The notes: generated from the letters alone by a model not told the origin. A DNA stretch of 64,000 nucleotides from Clostridia bacterium (GCA_026418715.1 JAOAAV010000090.1:1-64000); one strand, 5' to 3'; shown: positions 50,101-58,766, counted from the stretch's first letter. Numbers and translations: made by a program.

Positions 50101-52401
50101 TCTATGCAGTCTTTTTATGTGTCCCTTATAGCTTGACGGATAGCCATCAGTGAATTCCTCATCACCGACAAACCCATTTCTAAGGTATAACCCCTCTAAC
50201 AAATCATGGCTTAGTATTGCGCTGTCAGGCAATCTTTGATGTAAGACTTTATGATATATATCCACATCAAAAATCCCCTTTCCCGTAAATATTCCCATAC
50301 CGAATACATCTTGGTACAAATCGCTTGTTGAACAGCTATACGGATCCACTCCCCCGTCACCGGCGAAAATCATGCTGAAAATGCTTTTGTTTGCACTTTC
50401 CAAAGTCACGTCAATCCTCGGCTGCATTATGGCATAGCCGTTTGTTACTATATTTTTTTCACTATCGATTTCTGGCATATTCAAAGGATGCAGCATTGCG
50501 CCTATCATCCTTTTTGCCACGCCAAAATGAAGCTGTGTATCACTGTCAAGCGTTATAATATACTTAATTTCAGGCAACTCTCTTGCGCAGGCTATAAGCT
50601 GGATTCCGCTCCTTTCCCCTTTTATATATGATACCAACTCCTGCAAAGCTCCTCTTTTTCTTTCATATCCCATCCATTTTTTGTCCTGAGGATAGAAAGT
50701 ACGTTCTCTATGGAAATATAAAAAATTTGCCTGTTCCTTTTTATATTTTTCATTCAATGCCTCTATAAGATTTCTAGTTTTATCTAAAATTCTGCCATCT
50801 GTTTTGTCATGCTGCTCTGCTGCGTCCTTAAAATCTCCCAAAATAGCAAAATGTAAGTTTTTATCCTTGTTCGCAATATAAAATTTTTCTAAATTCTCTG
50901 CCAAGTGCCTGCTACTTTCCTCACTTGTAATTAAAGCGGGAATTACGACTAATGTAGCCGCATTTTCAGGAATTCCATCTTTTATATCTATTTTGGGAAT
51001 ATGACTTACCGACAAGAGCTTGAGCAATATAAAATTAATAATCTTAACGGAGATTTCACTAACTGGTACAAAACAAAGCAGAAACAAAACAATCGGAAAA
51101 TTTGTCCTTAATGCCGAAATGAATGCAGCGTCCAATATAAGGCTAAATCCTATTATTGCGGCAACATACAAGGACTGCTTATATTTTTTTATCCAGCAAA
51201 AATGCTCTTTTATTCTCAATTTTTTTAAAAGCTCTGTCTTTCCGCCGGAAATAAAATAATATCCCACGTGCCTTTTTTTGTCGCTTTCCGCATCTTTCCC
51301 AAGCTCTACCGCTGCATTTGCCAATTCGACTTCACTCATTTTATATTTTGCAGAAAACGATTTTATCGCATTTCTGTATACATCCTTCGACTCCTTTTCC
51401 ATTATCTTATATGTCCCCGACGGCTCGCTTTGCAATATTTTTTCAACCCTGCTTAAGTTTTCATACAGTGAATCATTGCTTATCATTCGAATACAATTTA
51501 AGCTTATAATGCAATTACCCATATAAATTTGATTTAAGCTTTGTCTCTTATGCTCTTTTAAAATAATATCTTCTTCACAAAGCCCGCATCCGATAAGATA
51601 TTCATCTAAAATATCATTTACCTTCACCATGCTTTTGTCATATCTTTTTAATTTTAAGAGCAACCGTTCAATAACGACCTCATCCATATCATTTTTACTT
51701 TTAAAATAATCACGAAACCTTTCTTCAAGGCTTTTGTCAGTGTCCGAATACTTTTTTAGCTCGCCATACAGTTTTTCCGCCTTTTCATACAGCAAAACAT
51801 CACTTTTTAATATACGACACAATTGTTCTATGTTTTCAATCAAAACTATCTGAATCATAACGGGCAAAATCCAAATTTCATTGCTTGTGAGTTCTTTTAC
51901 GCTTTGATAACTCTGTATGAACTTTATAAGTGCTTCTTCGTCAATAATTCCCTGACTGTGAGATACCATACGAGATGCAATTTCATATATCCTCGGATAC
52001 CCCTCATATTCGCCCGTTGCGGAAACAGGGAGATATATTTTTTTTCTCATTTGCATATCGTCACAGATACTCTGTGTTTCCTTCTCAATAACATAATAAT
52101 TATCCAAAAGCCATTCGCTTGCAGGAGGAAGAAATTCCTCATCGCAGGCACGCAGAAATTCATATACATCACTGATATACCGAAAGCTGAATTTTAATTG
52201 CCTCAAAAGCTTTTTAAAACTGTAGTTATTGTAGACGGATTTATCCATTGTAGCCATCTGCACTGCGTATTCTAAAAGTTCGGAGCCTGACAATGCCGCA
52301 TCAAAAGAAGCTTTTTTATTTTTTTTTGCATTTTTGGGATTGTATTTATTAAAAACGTAAATTGCAAAAAGTATAACGATAATCCATTCAATTCTAATCA
52401 T
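44119..52401 (-). CDS. Cyclic beta-1,2-glucan synthase-like protein (GT84-GH94, NdvB/Cgs type)
   Basis: The protein has 2760 residues, close to the 2800 to 2870 of rhizobial NdvB and Brucella Cgs. One membrane helix lies at the N-terminus and more lie near 405-460, 807-850 and 930-960. The GT84 domain (about 470-800) has YIITLDSDTQLHFGVAKRM near 617, GIFTGKGIFDVDIYHKVL, and RLHRWVRGDWQLLPWL near 769. A glucoamylase-like domain (about 1000-1480) has GISESGFFAFDMNMNYQYKA. Two beta-sandwich parts and the GH94 domain (about 2240-2690) follow, the last with GSGDWNDGMNTVGNKGRGES near 2442, which holds the catalytic aspartate. In known enzymes UDP-glucose is polymerised on the protein, and GH94 trims and sets length. 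No transporter (NdvA/Cgt) gene is adjacent. A strong terminator ends only 29 bases before its ATG. Confidence 0.92.
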   Translation of the reverse strand: MIRIEWIIVILFAIYVFNKYNPKNAKKNKKASFDAALSGSELLEYAVQMATMDKSVYNNYSFKKLLRQLKFSFRYISDVYEFLRACDEEFLPPASEWLLDNYYVIEKETQSICDDMQMRKKIYLPVSATGEYEGYPRIYEIASRMVSHSQGIIDEEALIKFIQSYQSVKELTSNEIWILPVMIQIVLIENIEQLCRILKSDVLLYEKAEKLYGELKKYSDTDKSLEERFRDYFKSKNDMDEVVIERLLLKLKRYDKSMVKVNDILDEYLIGCGLCEEDIILKEHKRQSLNQIYMGNCIISLNCIRMISNDSLYENLSRVEKILQSEPSGTYKIMEKESKDVYRNAIKSFSAKYKMSEVELANAAVELGKDAESDKKRHVGYYFISGGKTELLKKLRIKEHFCWIKKYKQSLYVAAIIGFSLILDAAFISALRTNFPIVLFLLCFVPVSEISVKIINFILLKLLSVSHIPKIDIKDGIPENAATLVVIPALITSEESSRHLAENLEKFYIANKDKNLHFAILGDFKDAAEQHDKTDGRILDKTRNLIEALNEKYKKEQANFLYFHRERTFYPQDKKWMGYERKRGALQELVSYIKGERSGIQLIACARELPEIKYIITLDSDTQLHFGVAKRMIGAMLHPLNMPEIDSEKNIVTNGYAIMQPRIDVTLESANKSIFSMIFAGDGGVDPYSCSTSDLYQDVFGMGIFTGKGIFDVDIYHKVLHQRLPDSAILSHDLLEGLYLRNGFVGDEEFTDGYPSSYKGHIKRLHRWVRGDWQLLPWLKRKIPMQNGVEKNPFSLIDKWKIMDNMRRSIHPVFSFAVFAAAVLLLKTDGIGLFVLGIVSMGFSVINAVLDELSQGKLLRRHCFNRFAVCGAMRSVYEFIFNLAFLPYQAHKMCDAIIRTLWRLYVTHKNMLEWVTSADSEKNAGKNEQMIINFIAGILMILLGKFSVFPTILGILWFFAPFADKVLSKDIHGGENKLSDSEKQYLRLLSRKIWAYYEDFAGESENYLPPDNVQIEPPNGIAHRTSPTNIGVLMIAYLAAWDFGYITMSDMLSKIEKTLDSIDKLPKWNGHLYNWYNTKTLSVMPPEYVSTVDNGNYIGYMMTLKEGLLNLKNEPLIGDRIARGILDTAALGNIDTFSADELFGEQKKEKWIETINKVLGQKFDVCNIWHRKTKHFLLSVLKEVDADKDVIISRIDKIIQRIDHIIHSTDFSLLYDDKRKLFSIGFDVLSGHLTKGYYDLFASEARQTSFVAIAKGDIDCRHWFKTARNLVSYKKNMALVSWTGTMFEYLMPALIMKSPTNSLLYKTYQSVVKSHMEYVKEKNIPWGISESGFFAFDMNMNYQYKATGIPQLALKRGLEKDMIISPYSSIMAAMIKPREAAQNIKRLERLGAGGDYGLYEAVDFTPKRLKQDELYAIVKSYMVHHMGMSLLALDNAVNDYVMQGRFHQSPMVKAAEYLLEERLPQKVRLRRTPVIRDVLEKQTKSQFYSCRRIVERPNVLLPKAHIISNGSYSVVLNALGASFASCGLIDVTRRGSEPQDYASIVYIRDVDKNIWYHSGYNNGGEYRAIFEYDRAEFENKAEDVKITTTVCVAPDDNAEIRRITVSNFQNMEKNFELTSYQEIVLDKEKSYEAHPAFSKLFVRTEYNEKYNALIACRRPREEGGIENLAMHMSVTDNSLPIAEYETDRLKFLGRNRNTQNPQALSEKHILSNTTGAVVDPIFSMRVKVRVPSGKSISVYFITAFSQNTDELLSICSKYSSLTNTEAVFENSARRAYIEQKYLSLSNGEEEDLLSILPHLLYTSGTKESISEKYLDNKLGQSGLWSMGISGDMPVVLFEIERIEDIDTLKRMLKCHEYYRIKGYRFDLVILCMENASYTNPLFKRVQEEVAASHARELVGAFGGVFIIARQNIKEEEHRLLIKVARVVLYAKYKTLSESFVETEPEEVLPDVPNTMGEEYPVVDVCLGNMNFFNGFGGFEGDEYVIRLKNNDTTPLPWINVIANPSFGCLASESGGGYTWHQNSRENKLTLWSNDPVADKPSEVLYLRDNDCGYVWTVTSRPLGDNGEYVIRHGFGYTSYTHASNGISAEQTIFVPVSDNVKIILLTVKNMTDKKRNLSACYYLKPVMGASSEYSRYIKTGYDGVLTFENLYNSEFPNQKGFLTSSEGICEFTTDNTEFRSNKFGVPYALYKNKLSGKTGTGYDMCAAVKNEFIVEPYKIKKLVYLFGEDSEVSEIVQKYASVKQAEAALEEVKRYWRNTVCSIQVQTPDPSLDYMVNGRLLYQTIACRLFARSAFYQSGGAYGFRDQLQDSMAALYHIPQITRERIIDHARHQFIEGDVQHWWHKSSDNSGCDKGIRTKFSDDLLWLAYVVCEYILVTEDESILDEQAEYIKGCLLDENTDEKYFIPEKSGILENIYLHCARAIDKSALIGSHGLALMGSGDWNDGMNTVGNKGRGESVWLSWFLCDILKKFYPICEKRGDFERAEKYRELLESLSESLNTKAWDGGWYLRAFFDDGTPLGSVENTECRIDSISQSWSILSGIGDSQKTIKAIEAVQDYLICEEDSIIKLLTPAFDKSNLSPGYIKSYLSGIRENGGQYTHAAIWLVMAFARLGMGDKTHKYFSMLNPINHARTDTEAMRYKVEPYAIAADVYSNVNQMGRGGWTWYTGAAGWFYKAAVEEIFGIKKRGEKLIINPCVPSSWKDFTVKYKYKDGEYILKYENPKQKETGVSLIEIDGVCIEGNTIALIDDSKIHRVRIVM

Positions 52402-52430
52402 ATTTCCCCGCCATTCTATAATTTTTTAGC

Positions 52431-52485
52431 ATATAAAAAAGACAATAATAAGCACCATTTATGCTTATTATTGTCTTTTTTATAT
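52431..52485 (-). terminator. Intrinsic terminator with 24-bp perfect stem, end of the purine operon
   Basis: The arms 52431-52454 and 52462-52485 are fully complementary with a 7-base loop. The stem ends in A and T runs, so it may work in both directions. It begins directly after the methyltransferase stop codon. Confidence 0.9.
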
Positions 52486-52486
52486 A

Positions 52487-53641
52487 TTATTTATTCACAA
52501 AACGCTCAATGGCAGGCATAACGCCCAGCATGTCCTTCAACTGCCGATAATCCGTCTCAGCTTCATGATTGCGCTTCCCGGAATATACCGCGCGAATCAT
52601 AATATTTTTTGGTGTTTCAAGCGGCGAGATATACTCAATAAGGGATACCTTGTAGCCTACACTTTCCAAAAACACGCTGCGGATACCGTCCGTCAGTGTA
52701 TCAGCCATGCGCGCTTTTAAAATACCATGCTTTAAAATAGGTTCAAACGGCGCATATGAATACTGCGATAAAATATCCTTATGGCAGCAAGGCACGCACA
52801 CAATCGCTTTCGCCCTTGCTCGAATACCCAATGCCAAGGCCATATCGGTAGCAGTATCACACGCGTGAAGAGAAATAACAACATCTATATTATCATCAAA
52901 TGTATAATCCCTCAAATCCGCTTGTATAAACTCCATATTCTTATAGCCTAATTTATCGGCAATTTCACGAGATTTCAAAATTACATTCTCCGAACAATCG
53001 ACCCCTATAAAACGACATTTCTTTTTTAAAATTTCACAGAAATAAAAATTAAGCACAAAGGACAAATAGGATTTGCCGCATGCACAATCTAAGACAACAA
53101 ACTCCTCTTTAAAACCTACATCCTTGATTATTTCTCCCATAATTTGGGCAAAATAGTCTATTTGATTATATTTTCTAATTTTATCGTTTTTGATTTTTCC
53201 ATTTTTGGCCAGTACTCCAATTTCCGAAAGCAGCTCCTTTGCAAGCGCAGGATTTACGACATAACTGCGTCCCCCTCCAATTTGACTTAACGCATTTGGT
53301 TCTGTTTTGACGGCGACATTTTCATGTCTCATTTTTACATACTTGTTATTAGCCTCAACAACAAGCCTTGTCCCGCGCTCTGTGTACACAATCAGGGCTT
53401 CGTCATAACAAAGTACCTCATTCTCTATAAAATCCGCCAAACTCTCGGAATCTGTACATTTTTTTACCGCCTGATAATCAAGCACTATTCCTTCTTTGCC
53501 ATAAGTAATTTTTGCAGGAAAATTTTTTGTCCCTGACTTAAAATCAATCATTATGGAGTCAAAATATACGATATTTTCTTGCATGCGAGAAAGGAGTGCA
53601 CTAAAATACAATCTAATTTGAGATGCGTTTTTCTTATTCAT
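52487..53641 (-). CDS. Class I SAM-dependent methyltransferase (Methyltransf_32/METTL25-like)
   Basis: The protein has 384 residues. The N-terminal 180 residues have no recognised domain. SAM motif I is EFVVLDCACGKSYLSFVLNFYF (about 180-200), followed by RFIGVDCSENVI, QADLRDY, SLHACDTATDMALALGI and IVCVPCCHKDIL. The S-L-H-A-C-x-x-A-T-D and P-C-C-H-K combination matches the Methyltransf_32 group, found in bacterial and METTL25-like proteins of largely unknown target, probably RNA. It is the last gene of the purine operon, 15 bases after purD. A link to purine synthesis is not evident. Confidence 0.75.
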   Translation of the reverse strand: MNKKNASQIRLYFSALLSRMQENIVYFDSIMIDFKSGTKNFPAKITYGKEGIVLDYQAVKKCTDSESLADFIENEVLCYDEALIVYTERGTRLVVEANNKYVKMRHENVAVKTEPNALSQIGGGRSYVVNPALAKELLSEIGVLAKNGKIKNDKIRKYNQIDYFAQIMGEIIKDVGFKEEFVVLDCACGKSYLSFVLNFYFCEILKKKCRFIGVDCSENVILKSREIADKLGYKNMEFIQADLRDYTFDDNIDVVISLHACDTATDMALALGIRARAKAIVCVPCCHKDILSQYSYAPFEPILKHGILKARMADTLTDGIRSVFLESVGYKVSLIEYISPLETPKNIMIRAVYSGKRNHEAETDYRQLKDMLGVMPAIERFVNK

Positions 53642-53656
53642 AAACTACCTTTCAAA

Positions 53657-54922
53657 TCAATATTTCTTTATTCCTATATCCTTGCGGTAATGTGCATCCT
53701 TAAAGTGTATTTTTTCAACTGCGTCATAAGAACGGGCAATCGCCTTATCCAAATTTTCATCAACCGCAGTAACCCCAAGCACTCGTCCTCCTGCGGTTAC
53801 TATTTTTTCGCCGTCCTTTTTTGTTCCTGCATGAAATACGGTAATCCCATCCATAGCCTGTGCGGCATCCAAACCGCTGATTTCATAACCGGATTGATAT
53901 TTTATCGGATATCCTCCAGATGCCATTATCACGCATACAGCAGCATTGTTTGCCCAACAAATATCTATCTCATGAAGACGTTCATCAATTATGGCGTTCA
54001 TAATCTCAACTAAATCCGTCTGCAATCTCGGAAGAACAACCTGAGCTTCAGGATCTCCAAAACGTGCATTATACTCTATAACCTTTACACCTTCCTGCGT
54101 CATCATAAGTCCGAAATACAAAACGCCTTTAAACGGTCTGCCTTCTTTTGCCATTGCTGAAACGGTAGGCTTGAAAATATTTTCCATACACTCATCCGAA
54201 ATTTGCTTTGTATAAAGCCTGCTTGGTGAAAACGTCCCCATTCCTCCCGTATTCAAGCCCTCATCGTTGTCATAGGCACGCTTATGGTCCTGCGCAGATA
54301 CCATCGGCACAACGGTTTTCCCATCAGTAAATGCCAAAACGGACACCTCCGGACCTGTTAAAAATTCTTCTATAACAATGCGATTGCCGGAATCACCGAA
54401 TACCTTATCCTCCATAATGCTTTTGACGCCTTTTATTGCCTCATCCAAATCCTTTGCAATAATGACGCCTTTTCCAAGTGCCAGTCCTTCCGCCTTGATA
54501 ACAGCGGGGAAACTTCCGTTTCTCAAATATTCAATTGCCTTTTCACTTTCCGTAAACACCTCATACTTTGCTGTAGGAATATTATATTTTTTCATCAATT
54601 CCTTAGAAAAAACCTTGCTTCCCTCCAAAATAGCGGCATTTGCACGAGGTCCAAAAACACGTAACCCCACCGCTTCAAATACGTCCACCATTCCGAGCAC
54701 CAACGGATCGTCAGGTGCGACAACGGTTAAATCAATTTTGTTGTCCTGTGCGAATTTAACCATTGCGTCAATATCCGTCGCTTTTATATCAACACACTCT
54801 GCCAACTCTGAAATTCCGCCGTTTCCCGGCGCGCAGTAAATTTTCTCAACCAAAGGTGATTGGCTTATTTTCCAAACAATGGCGTGTTCTCGTCCGCCTC
54901 CGCCCACTACTAAAATTTTCAT
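53657..54922 (-). CDS. purD: Phosphoribosylamine-glycine ligase (GARS)
   Basis: The protein has 421 residues. The N-terminus is MKILVVGGGGREHAIVWKI. The ATP-grasp core has FPAVIKAEGLALGKGVIIAKD, NRIVIEEFLTGPEVSVLAFTDG and the signature VIEYNARFGDPEAQVVLPRL. It joins phosphoribosylamine and glycine in step 2 of purine synthesis. AAGGAGG precedes the ATG. A terminator-like hairpin separates it from purH. Confidence 0.97.
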   Translation of the reverse strand: MKILVVGGGGREHAIVWKISQSPLVEKIYCAPGNGGISELAECVDIKATDIDAMVKFAQDNKIDLTVVAPDDPLVLGMVDVFEAVGLRVFGPRANAAILEGSKVFSKELMKKYNIPTAKYEVFTESEKAIEYLRNGSFPAVIKAEGLALGKGVIIAKDLDEAIKGVKSIMEDKVFGDSGNRIVIEEFLTGPEVSVLAFTDGKTVVPMVSAQDHKRAYDNDEGLNTGGMGTFSPSRLYTKQISDECMENIFKPTVSAMAKEGRPFKGVLYFGLMMTQEGVKVIEYNARFGDPEAQVVLPRLQTDLVEIMNAIIDERLHEIDICWANNAAVCVIMASGGYPIKYQSGYEISGLDAAQAMDGITVFHAGTKKDGEKIVTAGGRVLGVTAVDENLDKAIARSYDAVEKIHFKDAHYRKDIGIKKY

Positions 54923-54946
54923 CTGCTTCCTCCTTGCTCATTACCC

Positions 54947-54982
54947 AAAAAAGCGCTCACAACAAAGCGAGCGTGAGCGCTT
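54947..54982 (-). terminator. Terminator-like hairpin between purH and purD
   Basis: On the minus strand AAGCGCTCAC (54982-54973) pairs perfectly with GTGAGCGCTT (54960-54951) across a 12-base loop, and more T residues follow. It lies just after the purH stop and 24 bases before the purD start, so it could lower expression of purD and the methyltransferase gene. Confidence 0.7.
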
Positions 54983-54988
54983 AATCTA

Positions 54989-56536
54989 TTAATGCTTAAA
55001 ATGTCTCATTTTTGTAAATACCATTGCGATATTATACTTATTGCACAAATCTATAGACTCTTGATCACGAATCGATCCTCCCGGCTGAATAATTGCCGTA
55101 ATTCCCGCCTTATGCGCCGCTTCAACACAGTCGCCGAATGGGAAGAACGCATCTGATGCCATGACCGAACCCTCAGCCTTCTTGCCCGCATATTTAATCG
55201 CAAGCTCAAGCGCCGTAATTCTGTTTGTTTGACCGGGACCTATGCCGGTCGTCGCATTATCCTTCGACAATACAATGGCATTTGATTTTGTATGCTTTAC
55301 AACCTTCCATGCAAACTTTAAATCAATCATTTCCTGCTGGGTCGGTTTTCTGTCTGTAACATACTCAAAATCAGCCTCATCGTACAGCTTGCTGTCAATC
55401 TGCTGAACCAAAAGTCCCCCCAGTACATTCTTCGTTTCAAAAGTCTTTTCATCAGGTTCTTCGCCTATCTTTGGAAGTTCAAGAATACGAATATTCTTCT
55501 TTTGCGCAAGAATATCAACAGCTTCCTTTTCAAAAGAAGGCGCAATCACAATTTCAACGAATATTTTATTTATTTCTTCCGCCGTTTTCACATCAATTTC
55601 CCTGTTTGCCGCAATAATGCCCCCGAAAATAGACACAGGGTCAGCCTCATATGCCCTGATATATGCCGTGTAGATATCTTCTCCGATACCCACTCCGCAT
55701 GGATTTGCGTGCTTTACCGCAACAACGGCGGGTTCTTTGAATTCCTTCAGTGCGCAAATTGCTCCATTTGCGTCATTGATGTTGTTATATGAAAGTTCTT
55801 TTCCATGAAGCTGCTTTGCAAAGGTGAGCGCACCCTCAAACTTGCTTGCGATTTCTTTATAGAAAACCGCCTGCTGATGCGGATTTTCACCGTATCTCAT
55901 ATCCTGTGCCTTTTCATAAGTCAAAGTGAGCACATTTGGGAAAATCTCCTCGCCAATCTGCTCTCTTAGGTATGACGCAATCAATGTATCGTAGCTTGAC
56001 GTATGCTCGAATACCTTGTACGCAAGCTTAAATTTCGTCTTCTTGGATACTTCTTTACTTGATTTTATTTCATCAACTACGGTTTTGTAGTCAGCCGGAT
56101 CAACAATTACCGCAACATCCTGATAATTTTTAGCAGCGGCACGAATCATTGTAGGACCGCCGATATCTATATTTTCAATAGCCTCCTCAAGCGTTGTGCC
56201 GTCCTTCATAATAGTTTCCTTAAAAGGATACAAATTAATCGCCACAATATCAATTTGCTCCACGCCTAATTCCTGAATCTGCCTCATATGCTCCGGATTT
56301 GCACGCATTGCCAATATTCCCGCATGAATTTTAGGATGAAGCGTTTTAACACGTCCGTCAAGGCACTCTGGAAATCCGGTCACATCCGACACACCAATAA
56401 CAGGTACGCCCGCATCAGAAAGTACCTTATGCGTCCCTCCTGTGGAAATGATTTCGTAGCCCAATGAAACTAAATCCTTTGCAAAGTCCACAACCCCCGT
56501 TTTATCACTTACACTGATTAACGCTCTTTTAGCCAA
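54989..56536 (-). CDS. purH: Bifunctional AICAR formyltransferase/IMP cyclohydrolase
   Basis: The protein has 515 residues. The N-terminal IMP cyclohydrolase (about 1-200) reads [19 protein letters not shown] and [13 protein letters not shown] [17 protein letters not shown]. The C-terminal formyltransferase has [16 protein letters not shown], with the catalytic K-H region, and [32 protein letters not shown]. It performs the last two steps to IMP. It follows purN by about 16 bases. Confidence 0.98.
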   Translation of the reverse strand: MAKRALISVSDKTGVVDFAKDLVSLGYEIISTGGTHKVLSDAGVPVIGVSDVTGFPECLDGRVKTLHPKIHAGILAMRANPEHMRQIQELGVEQIDIVAINLYPFKETIMKDGTTLEEAIENIDIGGPTMIRAAAKNYQDVAVIVDPADYKTVVDEIKSSKEVSKKTKFKLAYKVFEHTSSYDTLIASYLREQIGEEIFPNVLTLTYEKAQDMRYGENPHQQAVFYKEIASKFEGALTFAKQLHGKELSYNNINDANGAICALKEFKEPAVVAVKHANPCGVGIGEDIYTAYIRAYEADPVSIFGGIIAANREIDVKTAEEINKIFVEIVIAPSFEKEAVDILAQKKNIRILELPKIGEEPDEKTFETKNVLGGLLVQQIDSKLYDEADFEYVTDRKPTQQEMIDLKFAWKVVKHTKSNAIVLSKDNATTGIGPGQTNRITALELAIKYAGKKAEGSVMASDAFFPFGDCVEAAHKAGITAIIQPGGSIRDQESIDLCNKYNIAMVFTKMRHFKH

Positions 56537-56552
56537 TTTTCATTCCTCCAAC

Positions 56553-57146
56553 TCAAATTTTACCCGAACAAAACAATTCAACCGCCTTGGGAAGTATTTC
56601 CCACTCCGCTTCCTCCATAACCCGTTTTTGCAGAGTTTGGGGGGTATCATCCTCATTGATGTACACTGCCTTTTGCAAAATAATTCTGCCGCCGTCCGTA
56701 ATTTCATTTACAAAATGCACCGTCGCACCAGTCACTTTCACGCCATAGTCAAGCGCTGCCTTATGTACCTTCAGTCCGTAGAATCCGTCTCCGCAAAAAG
56801 ACGGTATCAGGGAAGGATGAATATTTATAATCCTATCCTTATACTCTTTTAAGAATTCTCCGCCAACAATAGCCAAAAAACCCGCCATAACTACCAAATC
56901 AACATTCATGGACTTCATATGTTCACAAATGCGTCTGTTAAACTCCTCATCCGACGCACAATCCTTCTTTGAAATAACCGCGGTATTGATTCCTTCATTT
57001 TTAGCCCGCTCCAATGCGTAGACTCCCGCTTTATTCGATACAACAGTAACTATCCTGCCGCTTTTTATAATACCGCTTTTCTGTGCATCAATCAGTGCCT
57101 GCAAATTCGTTCCTCCGCCGGATACCAAAACACCTATGCTGCGCAT
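56553..57146 (-). CDS. purN: Phosphoribosylglycinamide formyltransferase
   Basis: The protein has 197 residues. It has RSIGVLVSGGGTNLQALIDA, VVMAGFLAIVGGEF and NIHPSLIPSFCGDGFYG with the catalytic N-x-H. GVKVTGATVHFVNEITDGG holds the catalytic aspartate. It transfers formyl from 10-formyl-tetrahydrofolate to GAR. The ATG at 57146 has AAAGGA eight bases upstream and avoids overlap with purM. Confidence 0.96.
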   Translation of the reverse strand: MRSIGVLVSGGGTNLQALIDAQKSGIIKSGRIVTVVSNKAGVYALERAKNEGINTAVISKKDCASDEEFNRRICEHMKSMNVDLVVMAGFLAIVGGEFLKEYKDRIINIHPSLIPSFCGDGFYGLKVHKAALDYGVKVTGATVHFVNEITDGGRIILQKAVYINEDDTPQTLQKRVMEEAEWEILPKAVELFCSGKI

Positions 57147-57159
57147 ACACTCATTCCTT

Positions 57160-58188
57160 TCAAGCAATGTCCACCCCGTTTGATCCTTCCGCCAGCTCTC
57201 CTATTACATATGCCTTCTCACCAGCTTTTTCAAGACACTTTACCGCGTCCTTGGCTTTTTTCTTATCAACAGCAACAACCATACCAATCCCCATATTAAA
57301 GGTGTTATACATATCTTTCTCTGGGATATTGGCTTTTTTCTGCATCATCTCAAAAATGGGCGGCACATACCATGTTCCTTTATTGATTTTTGCAGTTAAA
57401 TTATTCGGAAGCATTCTCGGAATATTTTCGATAAATCCTCCTCCAGTGATATGCGAGACAGCATTAATACCGACTTCGTCAATCAGAGCCAGCAGTGATT
57501 TTACATATATACGGGTTGGAGTCAACAGTTCCTCGCCGACAGTTTTGCCCAGTTCATTACTGTACATATTCAAAATTTGGGTATCATTCTCCAATTCAAA
57601 TATTTTTCTTACCAGCGAATAACCGTTTGAATGAATCCCGCTTGATGCAATACCTATAAGAATGTCCCCTGCCTTTGACTTGCTTCCGTCAGTTATCTTG
57701 CTTTTTTCAACTATGCCTACACTAAAGCCTGCTAAATCATATTCATCCTCCGGATAAAATCCTGGCATTTCGGCAGTTTCTCCTCCAACTAATGCACAAC
57801 CTGCCAAAATGCAGCCATCTGCCACACCCTTTACAATTTCGGCAACCTTTTGGGGAATATTTTTGCCGACAGCAAGGTAATCAAGAAAAAACAAAGGCCT
57901 TGCTCCGGAGCAAGCAACATCGTTTACGCACATCGCGACGCAGTCCTGCCCTATCGTATCATGCTTATCCATTAAAAATGCAATTTTAAGCTTTGTTCCT
58001 ACGCCGTCCGTTCCCGAAACCAAAACAGGCTCGCTATACCCCTTCGGCAATTCAAAAAGACCGCCAAATCCGCCAATTCCGCCGATTACCCCGTCTATAA
58101 GAGTTTTTTGCACATGACTCTTCATTAATCGAACCGCCTCATAGCCTGCTTCCACATCTACTCCTGCCGCTTTATATATGCCGCTCAT
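57160..58188 (-). CDS. purM: Phosphoribosylformylglycinamidine cyclo-ligase (AIR synthetase)
   Basis: The protein has 342 residues. It starts [59 protein letters not shown] is the ATP-binding signature. [13 protein letters not shown] and [15 protein letters not shown] follow. It closes the imidazole ring of AIR. The ATG at 58188 has GGAGGAAG upstream and was chosen over the ATGs at 58203 and 58200. Confidence 0.97.
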   Translation of the reverse strand: MSGIYKAAGVDVEAGYEAVRLMKSHVQKTLIDGVIGGIGGFGGLFELPKGYSEPVLVSGTDGVGTKLKIAFLMDKHDTIGQDCVAMCVNDVACSGARPLFFLDYLAVGKNIPQKVAEIVKGVADGCILAGCALVGGETAEMPGFYPEDEYDLAGFSVGIVEKSKITDGSKSKAGDILIGIASSGIHSNGYSLVRKIFELENDTQILNMYSNELGKTVGEELLTPTRIYVKSLLALIDEVGINAVSHITGGGFIENIPRMLPNNLTAKINKGTWYVPPIFEMMQKKANIPEKDMYNTFNMGIGMVVAVDKKKAKDAVKCLEKAGEKAYVIGELAEGSNGVDIA

Positions 58189-58210
58189 TTCTTCCTCCAT
58201 CATTTATAAT

Positions 58211-58708
58211 TTACAGATTTTCTACCTCTGCCTTAATTCTCTCATTTTTAACCATAACACCATCCGCCATAGCTTTCTTGAAATCTTTTAGCATATCCTT
58301 CAAATAATCATATTTCAAAGACAGCATCTGCGCCGCTAAAATTCCCGCATTGTCGCCGCCGTCAATCGCCACCGTTGCAACGGGAATCCCGTTTGGCATC
58401 TGTACCATCGATAGCAAAGAGTCCAGCCCATCCATCGTAGAGGATTTTATGGGAACACCGATTACGGGAAGCGTAGTAAATGCCGCCAAAACGCCGCCCA
58501 AATGAGCCGCTTTTCCGGCTGCCGCAATAATTATCTCAATCCCGTTCTCTTCCGCGCCTTTTGCAAATTTTTCCGCCGCTTCAGGTGTTCTATGCGCTGA
58601 GATGACGTTTACGTCAACATCAATTTTAAATCCCTTTAAAACCTTAATACAACCCTTTAATTTTTCAAAATCAGAATCACTGCCCATAACAATAGCTACT
58701 TTTGGCAT
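58211..58708 (-). CDS. purE: N5-carboxyaminoimidazole ribonucleotide mutase (PurE class I)
   Basis: The protein has 165 residues. VAIVMGSDSDFEKLKGC and VNVISAHRTPEAAEKFA hold the active-site serine and histidine. AAGKAAHLGGVLAAFTTLPVIGVPIKSSTMDGLDSLLSMVQMPNGIPVATVAI is the class I core. It converts N5-CAIR to CAIR. It is the first gene of the operon, 50 bases after the predicted transcription start. purK and purC, its usual partners, are not here. Confidence 0.97.
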   Translation of the reverse strand: MPKVAIVMGSDSDFEKLKGCIKVLKGFKIDVDVNVISAHRTPEAAEKFAKGAEENGIEIIIAAAGKAAHLGGVLAAFTTLPVIGVPIKSSTMDGLDSLLSMVQMPNGIPVATVAIDGGDNAGILAAQMLSLKYDYLKDMLKDFKKAMADGVMVKNERIKAEVENL

Positions 58709-58766
58709 GAAACATCCTCCTCACCACTATATTCTTGTGTTTAAAATTCCTCATTTTCACCAGAAT

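Noticed and set aside
54378..54839. Open frame of 153 codons opposite purD
   Set aside because: It is antisense to a complete ATP-grasp gene and has no supporting signal.
58709..58766. Purine riboswitch or PurR boxes before purE
   Set aside because: The leader after the predicted start is about 50 bases, and no aptamer-like paired loops or repeated boxes are visible.
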